Part shown: one piece after another, positions 1 through 7,701 of the stretch | How positions within the stretch are numbered: the first letter of the stretch is position 1 | How the letters are laid out: the number at the start of each line of letters is the position of its first letter | Source of the DNA: CAMYLR01 sp041577935 | GTDB lineage: Bacteria > Gemmatimonadota > Gemmatimonadetes > JACCXV01 > JAHWKZ01 | DNA length: 18,937 nucleotides | Direction: 5' to 3' | Assembly: GCA_041577935.1 (NCBI GenBank) | Contig: JBFGIA010000042.1 | Location: 1-18,937, forward strand | Made by a program: the position numbers and the translations under genes | Notes under the pieces: model-generated | Told to the model about the DNA's origin: nothing | Databases searched by the model: none | What the model saw: the letters and a program-made list of their open reading frames with translations, nothing else

Positions 1-518
1 AGCGGCAACTCGGCAAGAGTCTGGTCCTCTCCGCAAGCCTCGAAAACGGGGTCGTATCCAAAGCCCCCTTTTCCGCGTGGCGAACCGGTAATGCGTCCTC
101 GGAGAACACCTTCAAAGGCGCCTTTGGTCCCGTCCGGCCTAACGATGACGACCACCGTTCGAAACTCTGCTTGGCGTTGTTCTTCGGCGACGTCGCGCAA
201 ACAGTCGAGCAACAACTTCACGTTGTCCCGATAAGTCGCAGTCTCGCCGGCAAACCGGGAAGAGTGAACGCCGGGCGCGCCGTCGAGTGCATCCACAAAG
301 AGGCCCGTATCATCGGCAACCGCGAACTCGCCCGTAGCCACGACCGCTGCCCGCGCTTTGAGCTCTGCATTCTCTTGCAGCGTCTCGCCGGTCTCGTCGA
401 CCGTCCACTCGGCCACGATCTCGGTTACCGCCACGAGCTCCACACCGACTCCCGGCAACAACGACTCAATCTCTCGCACTTTGTCGGGGTTGGCGGTCGC
501 CAGCACGAGCCGAGTCAC
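1..518 (-). CDS. rdgB: XTP/dITP diphosphatase (RdgB/HAM1 family), 3' end cut by window edge
   Basis: Hydrolyses non-canonical purine nucleoside triphosphates (dITP, XTP, ITP) to monophosphates, keeping deaminated purines out of DNA and RNA; cytoplasmic. I translated the minus strand from a GTG at 516-518. It gives the family N-terminus (ATANPDKVREIESLL, residues 7-21), then ETGETLQENAELKARAA, the metal/substrate segment ADDTGLFVDALDGAPGVHSSR and the late motif SPRGKGGFGYDPVF. About 172 codons are visible against roughly 190-200 in the family, so only the C-terminal end is missing to the left of the window. The GTG start overlaps the rph stop codon by four bases (GTGA), which fixes the start and implies translational coupling. 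The rph-rdgB pairing is common in bacteria. The identity is secure; only the partial end is uncertain. Confidence 0.95.
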   Translation of the reverse strand, partial: MTRLVLATANPDKVREIESLLPGVGVELVAVTEIVAEWTVDETGETLQENAELKARAAVVATGEFAVADDTGLFVDALDGAPGVHSSRFAGETATYRDNVKLLLDCLRDVAEEQRQAEFRTVVVIVRPDGTKGAFEGVLRGRITGSPRGKGGFGYDPVFEACGEDQTLAELP

Positions 519-1246
519 ACGCCCAGCGCCACCTTTTGCAGGCCAATTAACTCTTTGATCCCTGCTGCTCCGATCTGGACCAGGGTGTCGAGTACGTCAA
601 GCCCAAACGGCTCCCCCTCGGCGGTGCCCTGGATCTCGACCACCCGGCTGCTCTCGGTCATGACGAGATTGAGGTCCACCTCAGCAGCCGCGTCCTCGCC
701 GTAACAGAGATCCAGCACTGGAAACTCCCCCACTACACCGACCGACGTGGCAGCAACAAACTCACGCACGGGGATCACTTCGCCACCTGCAAGCGCATCG
801 TAGAGCGCGACCATGGCTCCGGTTATCGACGCTGTACGCGTGCCGCCGTCGGCCTGCAGGACGTCGCAGTCGATCCACACCGTACGCTCGCCAAGCAACT
901 GCATATCGACCACGCTTCGAAGGCTGCGACCGACCAGTCGTTGAATCTCTTGGGTGCGACCGCCCAGTCGCCCGCGTGTCGACTCGCGGGCTTTTCGCGT
1001 CTGAGTGGCCCGAGGCAGCATACGGTACTCCGCGGTGACCCAACCCTGCCCACGACCCCGCAGCCATGGGGGGACCCCATCCTCGACCGAGGCTGCACAG
1101 AGGATGCGGGTCTTGCCAGTGCTGATAAGACACGACCCCTCGGCGTAGTCGAGGACGTTGCGCTCGAGGGTCGTCGACCGGAGCTCGGTCGGGCCACGAC
1201 CGTCCTCACGTGATTCGGTAAACGAGTTGGTGAGCGAATCGACCAT
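515..1246 (-). CDS. rph: Ribonuclease PH
   Basis: Phosphorolytic 3'-5' exoribonuclease that trims tRNA precursor 3' ends; family members form hexamers. Family landmarks are clear: DGR near residue 15, GQGWVTAEYRMLPRAT (residues 66-81), the RNA-binding stretch GGRTQEIQRLVGRSLR (95-110) and the phosphate-binding loop QADGGTRTASITGA (131-144). The frame is open up to a TTG at 1282, but the family normally begins only a few residues before DGR, so I chose the ATG at 1244-1246, the last usable start before the domain. This gives 243 aa, close to the usual 235-245. No strong Shine-Dalgarno sequence precedes either start. It is the first gene of a minus-strand pair with rdgB and is divergent from mlaE across an 80-bp gap. 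Confidence 0.95.
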   Translation of the reverse strand: MVDSLTNSFTESREDGRGPTELRSTTLERNVLDYAEGSCLISTGKTRILCAASVEDGVPPWLRGRGQGWVTAEYRMLPRATQTRKARESTRGRLGGRTQEIQRLVGRSLRSVVDMQLLGERTVWIDCDVLQADGGTRTASITGAMVALYDALAGGEVIPVREFVAATSVGVVGEFPVLDLCYGEDAAAEVDLNLVMTESSRVVEIQGTAEGEPFGLDVLDTLVQIGAAGIKELIGLQKVALGV

Positions 1247-1326
1247 CGGGACCAAGATATTCGCCGGGACGCCCTCGCCCAACCCGGCTTGCGACTAGCC
1301 CCGCTCGGCTCGTAGGTTGCCAAGCC

Positions 1327-2106
1327 GTGACGACCGCCACGCTCACACGGCCGATCAAGACGGCGCTCGAGGAGATCCAGAACCTCTCGATTCTCACCGG
1401 TCGAACTTTTTCGGCCTTCGTCCGTCCACCGTTCTACTGGCGCGACACCTGGGTCCAGATGGACGTCATCGGCGTCCAATCACTCGTCATCGTCTCACTG
1501 ACCGGAATCTTCACCGGCATGGTGCTGGCACTTCAATCAGCGGTTCAGCTTTCGAGTTTTGGCGCTTCGCTCTTTGTTGGCCAGCTCGTCAGCGCGTCGG
1601 TGGTCCGCGAGCTCGGGCCGGTGCTGACGGCACTCATGGTCGCGGGGCGTGTGGGCTCCGGTATCGCCGCTGAGCTGGGATCAATGCGTGTCAGCGAACA
1701 GATCGACGCGCTCGAGGCGATGGGTACCGACCCGATCAAGAAGCTGGTCAAACCACGGGTCCAGGCTGGACTCGTGATGTTGCCGGTCCTAACCGTGATA
1801 ACCGATACGATCGCCATCATCGGTGGACAGGTAATCGCCTGGTTGACGCTGAACCAGGGCTTGTCGACGTACTGGAATGCAGCCCTTAACGGGCTCTTCT
1901 TCAGCGATCTGTTCACCGGATTGGCCAAGCCCTTCGTCTTCGGGTTCATCATCACGATCGTGGCTTGCTACATGGGATTGAGAACCACCGGCGGAACGGC
2001 GGGCGTGGGCCGCTCCACCACTCAGGCTGTGGTCGTCGCGTCGGTGCTCGTGCTGGCGTCGGATTTCTTTCTCACGAAACTGTTTATTGAGATCTTTGGG
2101 CACTAG
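1327..2106 (+). CDS. mlaE: MlaE-family phospholipid ABC transporter permease
   Basis: Inner-membrane permease of an MCE-type lipid transporter that moves phospholipids between the inner and outer membranes. The 259-aa protein shows the MlaE/YrbE hallmark block LGPVLTALMVAGRVGSG followed by ELGSMRVSEQIDALEAMGTDP (roughly residues 98-136), which contacts the ATPase, plus several hydrophobic membrane segments (about 45-75, 150-175, 195-220 and 235-255). The start is GTG at 1327, with no obvious ribosome-binding site. It is the first gene of mlaE-mlaF-mlaD; the mlaF ATG lies 57 bp after its stop. No MlaB (STAS) or MlaC (periplasmic carrier) gene is adjacent, so this is the reduced three-gene form of the locus. 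The assignment rests on strong motif conservation; the exact substrate is inferred from the family. Confidence 0.93.
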   Translation: MTTATLTRPIKTALEEIQNLSILTGRTFSAFVRPPFYWRDTWVQMDVIGVQSLVIVSLTGIFTGMVLALQSAVQLSSFGASLFVGQLVSASVVRELGPVLTALMVAGRVGSGIAAELGSMRVSEQIDALEAMGTDPIKKLVKPRVQAGLVMLPVLTVITDTIAIIGGQVIAWLTLNQGLSTYWNAALNGLFFSDLFTGLAKPFVFGFIITIVACYMGLRTTGGTAGVGRSTTQAVVVASVLVLASDFFLTKLFIEIFGH

Positions 2107-2163
2107 TAGACCGAGGATGGAGTTACTCAAACGCCGCTGCCAACGTAGATTGGAAACGAGTTG

Positions 2164-3018
2164 ATGTTCCGTCGGCGAAATAAGCGCAGGTCAAGCGATC
2201 TCAAGGAACTGGCACCGGATCCTCGGTGGCAGCCGCGTCCCGCCTCCGGCCGAGACCGGCCGCCCGACCCCGACAACCGAATGATCGATCTCGAGGACGT
2301 TCACCTATCGTTTGGCGACAACACCGTCCTGGGTGGCATCTGGCTTGAGGTCGATCGCGGCGAAACGCTCGTCGTGATGGGCGGATCTGGTCAGGGTAAG
2401 AGCACAATTCTACGCATCATTCTAGGCCTGCTCGAACCCGACTCGGGGCGGGTTTACGTTCACGGCGTGAACGTCAGCAGCGCTTCGCAAGAGGTGCTCG
2501 ACCAGGTGCGCCGACAGATCGGGATGGTCTTCCAGGGTGGAGCGCTCTTTGATTCGTTGACGGTGGGCGATAATCTCGGGTTTCGGCTGCACGAGGAGAA
2601 GGGTCACGACGAAGAGGAGGTCGACTCCCTGGTCGAGGAGAAACTCTCGTTTGTCGACCTTGAGCCAAATGTGGCTAACCTGATGCCCGCTGAGCTATCG
2701 GGGGGCATGCGCAAGCGAGTTGCGCTGGCGAGGGCGATCATGGGGAGTCCAAGAATCGTGCTCTATGACGAACCAACCACCGGTCTCGACCCGATTACCG
2801 CTGAGACGATCACCGCATTGATCAACAAGCTGCGCGATCAGCAAAGCGTCGCTAGCATCGTAGTAACGCATGATATCGGGGCTGCGCTGGCGGTTGGAGA
2901 TCGTTTTGCGATGCTGAAGGATGGCGACATTATTTTCGAGGGTGACGCCGAAGAAGTGCTCGCCACCGACAATCAAGATGTACGGTCGTTTATCGATGCG
3001 CGGATGGCCGGCGCATGA
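2164..3018 (+). CDS. mlaF: MlaF-family phospholipid ABC transporter ATP-binding protein
   Basis: Cytoplasmic ATPase that powers the MlaE permease. All ABC motifs are intact: Walker A GGSGQGKST (residues 73-81), Q-loop near VFQGG (122-126), signature LSGGMRKR (178-185), Walker B IVLYDEP (198-204) and the switch histidine in VVTHD (233-237). I start at the ATG at 2164; the frame also opens with a TTG at 2161. The 284-aa protein carries an unusual N-terminal extension of about 39 residues, rich in Arg and Pro, before the ABC domain begins at MIDLEDVHLSFG. An internal ATG at 2281 would give a conventional 245-aa protein, but I see no ribosome-binding site in front of it. The stop overlaps the mlaD start (ATGA, 3015-3018), so the two are probably translationally coupled. 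Confidence 0.93.
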   Translation: MFRRRNKRRSSDLKELAPDPRWQPRPASGRDRPPDPDNRMIDLEDVHLSFGDNTVLGGIWLEVDRGETLVVMGGSGQGKSTILRIILGLLEPDSGRVYVHGVNVSSASQEVLDQVRRQIGMVFQGGALFDSLTVGDNLGFRLHEEKGHDEEEVDSLVEEKLSFVDLEPNVANLMPAELSGGMRKRVALARAIMGSPRIVLYDEPTTGLDPITAETITALINKLRDQQSVASIVVTHDIGAALAVGDRFAMLKDGDIIFEGDAEEVLATDNQDVRSFIDARMAGA

Positions 3019-4031
3019 GACGCTCGCGGTTTCTCACTTGGTCGGAGCTCAAGGTCGGGGTTCTGGTCACCGTCGGGCTGGCCGTGTTTCTGGTGGCGTT
3101 TTTCACGCTGGGTGGTCGCGCCGGTGTTTTCACCGACAAGTACACGCTGTACACGTTGATGCCCGGGGTGTCAGGGTTACAGAAGGGCGCCCCGGTACGA
3201 TTAGCGGGTGTCGGTGTGGGATCGGTTCGAGCGGTTCGATTCATCGACGCGACAAATCGCGATAGCCTCGATCAGAGGTTACTAACCGCGTACGGCGATT
3301 CACTCGGCGATCGCGCGGTGGTCATCGAGTTTGACGTCAATCGTTCCGTTCAGGACAAGGTGACGCGATCGTCGCGTATCAAGATCGGAACCGTCGGCCT
3401 GCTGGGAGACAAGTACTTGGACATCGAGGTCGGCGACCCTCGGCAGCCAGTGCTGAAGGAAGCCGATATCGTCCTCAACGACGCCCCGATAGACTACGAG
3501 GGGTTGATCGCCCGCGCGGCTGAAGGCGTAGAGGAGCTTGTTGGGTCGCTCGAGGGGACACGCCAGTTGATCGCTAGCGTGAATACCGGTGAGGGCACCC
3601 TGGGCAGGCTCATTCATGATCCGCAACTGTACGAAGAGTGGCTCAGCCTCTCGCAACGCGGATCTTCGCTTCTCGAAAAGGCTCAAACCGGCGACGGGAC
3701 ACTGCCGGCCCTGCTCAATGACCCGCAGTTGTACGATCAGCTCGTCGCGACTACAACAGACCTGCAAGCACTGACGACGAGCATCCGCGAAGGTGAAGGG
3801 ACGCTCGGTAAGATGGTTCGAGACCCGGAGTTGTATGACCGTCTCGTCCAGACCGTCCGCCAAGGCGAACAGCTGATCGCCGAGATGCACGAAGGCGAAG
3901 GCACAGTCGCGCGTCTGATTCGCGACCCCACGTTGTATGAACGTATCGACAAGTTTGTTGTCGATAGCCAATCGCTGATGACGGACATCCAGGAGAACCC
4001 CAGGAAGTACATCAACTTGAAGGTGTTCTAG
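3015..4031 (+). CDS. mlaD: MlaD-family MCE protein with C-terminal 34-residue repeats
   Basis: Periplasmic, membrane-anchored MCE (mammalian cell entry) subunit; in the family it forms a hexameric ring that passes lipid to or from the MlaFE complex. The 338-aa protein has a short cytoplasmic N-terminus, one membrane helix (about residues 13-32) and an MCE domain (about 40-142, with GVSGLQKGAPVRLAGVGVG and IGTVGLLGDKYLDIEVG). A long helical C-terminal region then contains four repeats of the type GEGTLGxLxxDPxLY starting at residues 191, 225, 259 and 293, exactly 34 residues apart. It ends in NPRKYINLKVF, a tail I have seen in other MCE proteins of this layout. At 338 aa it is much longer than E. 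coli MlaD (about 183 aa), because of the repeat region. The ATG overlaps the mlaF stop. Ten bases separate its stop from convergent lgt. Confidence 0.92.
   Translation: MRRSRFLTWSELKVGVLVTVGLAVFLVAFFTLGGRAGVFTDKYTLYTLMPGVSGLQKGAPVRLAGVGVGSVRAVRFIDATNRDSLDQRLLTAYGDSLGDRAVVIEFDVNRSVQDKVTRSSRIKIGTVGLLGDKYLDIEVGDPRQPVLKEADIVLNDAPIDYEGLIARAAEGVEELVGSLEGTRQLIASVNTGEGTLGRLIHDPQLYEEWLSLSQRGSSLLEKAQTGDGTLPALLNDPQLYDQLVATTTDLQALTTSIREGEGTLGKMVRDPELYDRLVQTVRQGEQLIAEMHEGEGTVARLIRDPTLYERIDKFVVDSQSLMTDIQENPRKYINLKVF
3585..3992 (+). repeat. Four 102-bp in-frame repeats encoding the MlaD C-terminal helices
   Basis: Four consecutive 34-codon units start at 3585, 3687, 3789 and 3891. The conserved core is TGEGTLGRLIHDPQLY, TGDGTLPALLNDPQLY, EGEGTLGKMVRDPELY and EGEGTVARLIRDPTLY, in order. 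The second half of each unit is much more variable but looks helical (for example TDLQALTTSIR and RQGEQLIAEMH). The units have diverged at the DNA level while keeping exact period and core residues, which suggests selection on protein structure rather than recent duplication. Confidence 0.9.
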
Positions 4032-4041
4032 AGGCTTCCGG

Positions 4042-4824
4042 TCAGGCTGGGGTGGCCGCAGGGGCCGCCTTGGGCCCGCTTCGCGTGGGAGTCCGCCAGG
4101 CCCAGAAGATCCCGATCAAACCAAACGCGATCAAGCCGAGCGAGACGAGTTGGGCGTCTGTGAGACCTAGCGCGACCTCTGGGTTGACGCGATAGAACTC
4201 CACACCGAACCGCTCAATCCCGGCCAACACCAAGAGAGAGAAAAACACCATCCCGTCAGGGAGGTTTTTCTTCCGTAACCACATCAGGAAACCGAAGATC
4301 GGCAGGGTGAGCAATATCTCGTAGATCTGGGTCGGGTGTACGGGCACGTCCGTTGGCGGGCTGCCCTCTGGGAACGCCACGCCCCAAGCGACATCGGTTG
4401 GATAGCCGTAGTCGTCGCCGACGAGAAAACACCCCACGCGACCTAACATGTATCCAACCGGAACCGCGACTGCGCACGCGTCGACCGCCTGTCGAAGCGG
4501 ATACTTCTTCCACGCGAGCCAGCCGAGGACCGCCAAAACACCACCGATCAGACCCCCGTAGAAGGTGAAACCACCTCGGCTGAACAGCGTCCCGATCGGA
4601 TCCTGGGTCAGCTTGCTACCCTGGGCTACAGCCCAGTAGAGCTTCGAGCCCACTACGCCGCCCACCATCGCCGCCAACACGATGTCCTGCGCCGCCGAAG
4701 GGTTCCAGCCGCGACGTGTGAACTCTTTTGCCACGACCAGCCCGGCGCCGATAAACGCGACTACCAACATGACCCCATAGGAGGTCACGGTGAAATCGCC
4801 AACGCGGAAGAGGATCGGATACAT
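4042..4824 (-). CDS. lgt: Prolipoprotein diacylglyceryl transferase
   Basis: Inner-membrane enzyme that transfers diacylglycerol from phosphatidylglycerol to the lipobox cysteine of prelipoproteins, the first step of lipoprotein maturation. The 260-aa, multi-helix protein starts MYPILFRVGDFTVTSYG, typical of Lgt. It carries GGFTFYGGLIGG (84-95), the signature region GRVGCFLVGDDYG (128-140) with its essential arginine, HPTQIYE (163-169) and ERFGVEFYR (204-212). The signature is the GCFLVG variant rather than the GNFIN form of E. coli. The C-terminal tail is a short Ala/Pro-rich stretch after the last helix. The start is ATG at 4822-4824; only a weak ribosome-binding site is visible. It is read towards mlaD, with no terminator visible in the 10-bp gap. 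It is otherwise a single-gene unit downstream of the tmRNA terminator. Confidence 0.93.
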   Translation of the reverse strand: MYPILFRVGDFTVTSYGVMLVVAFIGAGLVVAKEFTRRGWNPSAAQDIVLAAMVGGVVGSKLYWAVAQGSKLTQDPIGTLFSRGGFTFYGGLIGGVLAVLGWLAWKKYPLRQAVDACAVAVPVGYMLGRVGCFLVGDDYGYPTDVAWGVAFPEGSPPTDVPVHPTQIYEILLTLPIFGFLMWLRKKNLPDGMVFFSLLVLAGIERFGVEFYRVNPEVALGLTDAQLVSLGLIAFGLIGIFWAWRTPTRSGPKAAPAATPA

Positions 4825-4848
4825 CTGCGATCAATATATGACGTCGGG

Positions 4849-4924
4849 CAGTGTCTGCGTCATTCCCGTATATCCCAGCCTACGGTTCGGCCCGCTACAG
4901 GACGCCAGTGTTCGCTGTCATTCC
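4849..4924. repeat. Imperfect direct repeat pair upstream of lgt
   Basis: Two short similar stretches, 4849-4866 and 4906-4924, share CAGTGT, a variable 4-5 bases, then GTCATTCC. They lie 57 bp apart in the leader region of lgt. The significance is unclear; the similarity could be chance or the remnant of a small dispersed repeat. Confidence 0.3.
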
Positions 4925-4980
4925 GACGACGGGGGTGATCTTCTTCACGGTAGACATTCGATTGACCTGTTTGGCGATAC

Positions 4981-5012
4981 AAAAACGGGGCCGGCTACAC
5001 ACCGAGCCCCGT
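4981..5012 (-). terminator. Rho-independent terminator of the tmRNA gene
   Basis: On the minus strand, ACGGGGC and GCCCCGT form a 7-bp stem, extended after a bulged T by CGG/CCG, and are followed at once by TTTTT. It begins 9 bases beyond the encoded CCA end of tmRNA, where the tmRNA terminator is expected. Confidence 0.85.
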
Positions 5013-5021
5013 GCGTCATTC

Positions 5022-5398
5022 TGGTGGAGGCGGTGGGATTCGAACCCACGTCCGAGAGAGGTGCAATAGAAACCGCTACAGGCTTAGTCGGCTGATTTGT
5101 GTCCCCAAACGGCCTACCGCCGACGCGCTAGCCGCTGGGCAAGCCCCCATGCGGACCGAAGCCCACGTCTCGCCGTGTCACAGGAGGCCCGCGACCCGGC
5201 CAGCTCACTGAAGTGACGATCCATCCCCCACCGGTGAGCGGCGGCCAGGAGCGGATCGGGCTACGCAGTTTCGTTACGCAGCCAGCGCGAAGTTATCGTT
5301 CGCAGCTATCAGTTTCCCAGGACCGTTTAACGTGAGGACCTGAGCTGCACGACCTGCTGTCTCTACCCCATCCTTCCCCGTCGAAGCCTTTCGCCCCC
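5022..5398 (-). ncRNA. ssrA: Transfer-messenger RNA (one-piece tmRNA)
   Basis: Rescues stalled ribosomes by acting first as alanyl-tRNA and then as template for a degradation tag. The 5' end reads GGGGGCGAAAGG then TTCGACGGGG, the conserved tmRNA opening. The 3' end has the T-arm GGTTCGAATCC, then GCCTCCACCA with CCA encoded. The 5' GGGGGC pairs with 3' GCCTCC (one G-U pair), giving the acceptor stem and fixing the ends at 377 nt. The tag frame lies at 5274-5303. There is no sign of the circular permutation (two-piece form) seen in alphaproteobacteria. A terminator follows at 4981-5012. Upstream, TATATT and TAGACT are possible -10 elements, but neither has a convincing -35, so I do not call the promoter. 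I see no integration at the 3' end, a common island attachment site. Confidence 0.96.
5274..5303 (-). other. tmRNA proteolysis-tag reading frame (ANDNFALAA)
   Basis: The resume codon is GCG at 5301-5303, preceded by TAGCT in the position of the E. coli TAGTC. Translation gives ANDNFALAA followed by TAA at 5274-5276. The AND start and LAA end match the usual tag, with LAA being the ClpXP-recognised terminus. The encoded tag is nine residues, one shorter than the E. coli one (ANDENYALAA). Confidence 0.9.
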
Positions 5399-5470
5399 AC
5401 GAGAATGACAGTCTAGAACATTGCATGAAATATACCCCCAGCGGCCCCTAAGTGCCCATCTTTACGCACG

Positions 5471-5499
5471 AAAAACGGGGGGCATCGCTGCCCCCCGTT
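5471..5499 (-). terminator. Rho-independent terminator after groEL
   Basis: An uninterrupted 11-bp stem (5474-5484 paired with 5489-5499) with a four-base loop is followed on the minus strand by TTTTT. It begins 27 bases downstream of the groEL stop and separates groESL transcription from the tmRNA gene on the same strand. Confidence 0.93.
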
Positions 5500-5525
5500 C
5501 CCCTAACCGGCTTGGAAGAGTCGGC

Positions 5526-7151
<1,626 letters not shown>

Positions 7152-7202
7152 GTTCTTCTTTTGCCTCCTACTAGAGAATCGTGATTGAATACCGGGCCCG
7201 CA

Positions 7203-7493
7203 TTACAGCGTAGCCAGGATGTCGCTGTCCTTGATGATCAGCAGCTCTTCACCGTCCACGGTCACTTCCGTGCCGGCGTACTTACTGTACAAGACACGAT
7301 CACCCTTCTTGACCTCGGGCGTGATCCGCTCGCCATTGTCAGCGATCTTGCCGGGACCGACGGCCACGACCTTTCCTTCGTGCGGCTTCTCCTTGGCCGT
7401 ATCAGGGATGATGATGCCGCCCTTCTTGCTTTCCTGTTCCTCGAGTGGCTTCACAACCACGCGGTCAGCCAGTGGATTGAGGTTCCTACCCAT
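7203..7493 (-). CDS. groES: Co-chaperonin GroES (Hsp10)
   Basis: Heptameric lid of the GroEL chamber. The 96-aa protein has the normal length and layout: NPLADRVVVKPLEEQE, the mobile loop KKGGIIIPDTAKEKP (23-37) whose hydrophobic IIIP contacts GroEL, then GKVVAVGPGK and the C-terminal strand ELLIIKDSDILATL. A Shine-Dalgarno GGGAGGAT lies at 7503-7510, about 10 bases before the ATG at 7493. It is the first gene of groES-groEL, with a leader of roughly 90 nt that contains the CIRCE element. Confidence 0.99.
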   Translation of the reverse strand: MGRNLNPLADRVVVKPLEEQESKKGGIIIPDTAKEKPHEGKVVAVGPGKIADNGERITPEVKKGDRVLYSKYAGTEVTVDGEELLIIKDSDILATL

Positions 7494-7558
7494 CGCTATG
7501 CAATCCTCCCGAAAAAGTTTCTCTGCTTGATTTTACGGTGATTTCACCATCAACGCTG

Positions 7559-7585
7559 TTAGCACTAATGGTGGGAGAGTGCTAA
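7559..7585 (-). promoter_or_regulatory. CIRCE operator (HrcA binding site)
   Basis: On the minus strand a 9-base arm TTAGCACTC, a 9-base spacer and a 9-base arm TAGTGCTAA match the CIRCE consensus (TTAGCACTC-N9-GAGTGCTAA) at 17 of 18 arm positions. It starts 3 bases downstream of the -10 hexamer, so it covers the expected transcription start of groES. By analogy, HrcA bound here would block groESL transcription until heat or protein-folding stress. No hrcA gene lies in the window. Confidence 0.97.
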
Positions 7586-7587
7586 CA

Positions 7588-7616
7588 AGGATACTGAAAC
7601 AGGGCCCGTAAGTCAA
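7588..7616 (-). promoter_or_regulatory. groES-groEL sigma-70-type promoter
   Basis: Minus-strand -35 TTGACT (7611-7616) and -10 TATCCT (7588-7593) are separated by exactly 17 bases. The predicted start falls within the CIRCE element. The fit to the consensus is good: five of six at -35 and four of six at -10. Confidence 0.88.
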
Positions 7617-7621
7617 GCCCG

Positions 7622-7650
7622 TTGTTCTGCCGATCTGGCAGATGTATCGT
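7622..7650 (+). promoter_or_regulatory. Putative divergent promoter of the capA pair, with an inverted repeat in the spacer
   Basis: TTGTTC (7622-7627) and TATCGT (7645-7650) are 17 bases apart and about 50 bases upstream of the capA ATG. The match to consensus is modest. A 6-base inverted repeat, TCTGCC-N5-GGCAGA (7626-7642), fills the spacer where an operator could sit. The two divergent -35 elements would be only 5 bp apart. This is a prediction from sequence alone. Confidence 0.4.
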
Positions 7651-7701
7651 CTTCCGCCGCGGCGCCCGGCGCTGCCATCCTGAACCCCGGAGGCGCTGTA
7701 C

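Noticed and set aside
1287..1326. Possible promoter TTGCGA-N18-TAGGTT before mlaE
   Set aside because: The match to consensus is weak and the implied start site would leave almost no leader. Not enough to call.
5022..5045. tmRNA 3' end as an integration (att) site
   Set aside because: tmRNA ends are common island targets, but there is no duplicate of the end, no integrase and no foreign-looking gene nearby.
5399..5470. Candidate tmRNA promoter with TATATT or TAGACT as -10
   Set aside because: Neither has a plausible -35 at 16-18 bp, and the mature 5' end is made by processing, so position alone cannot decide.
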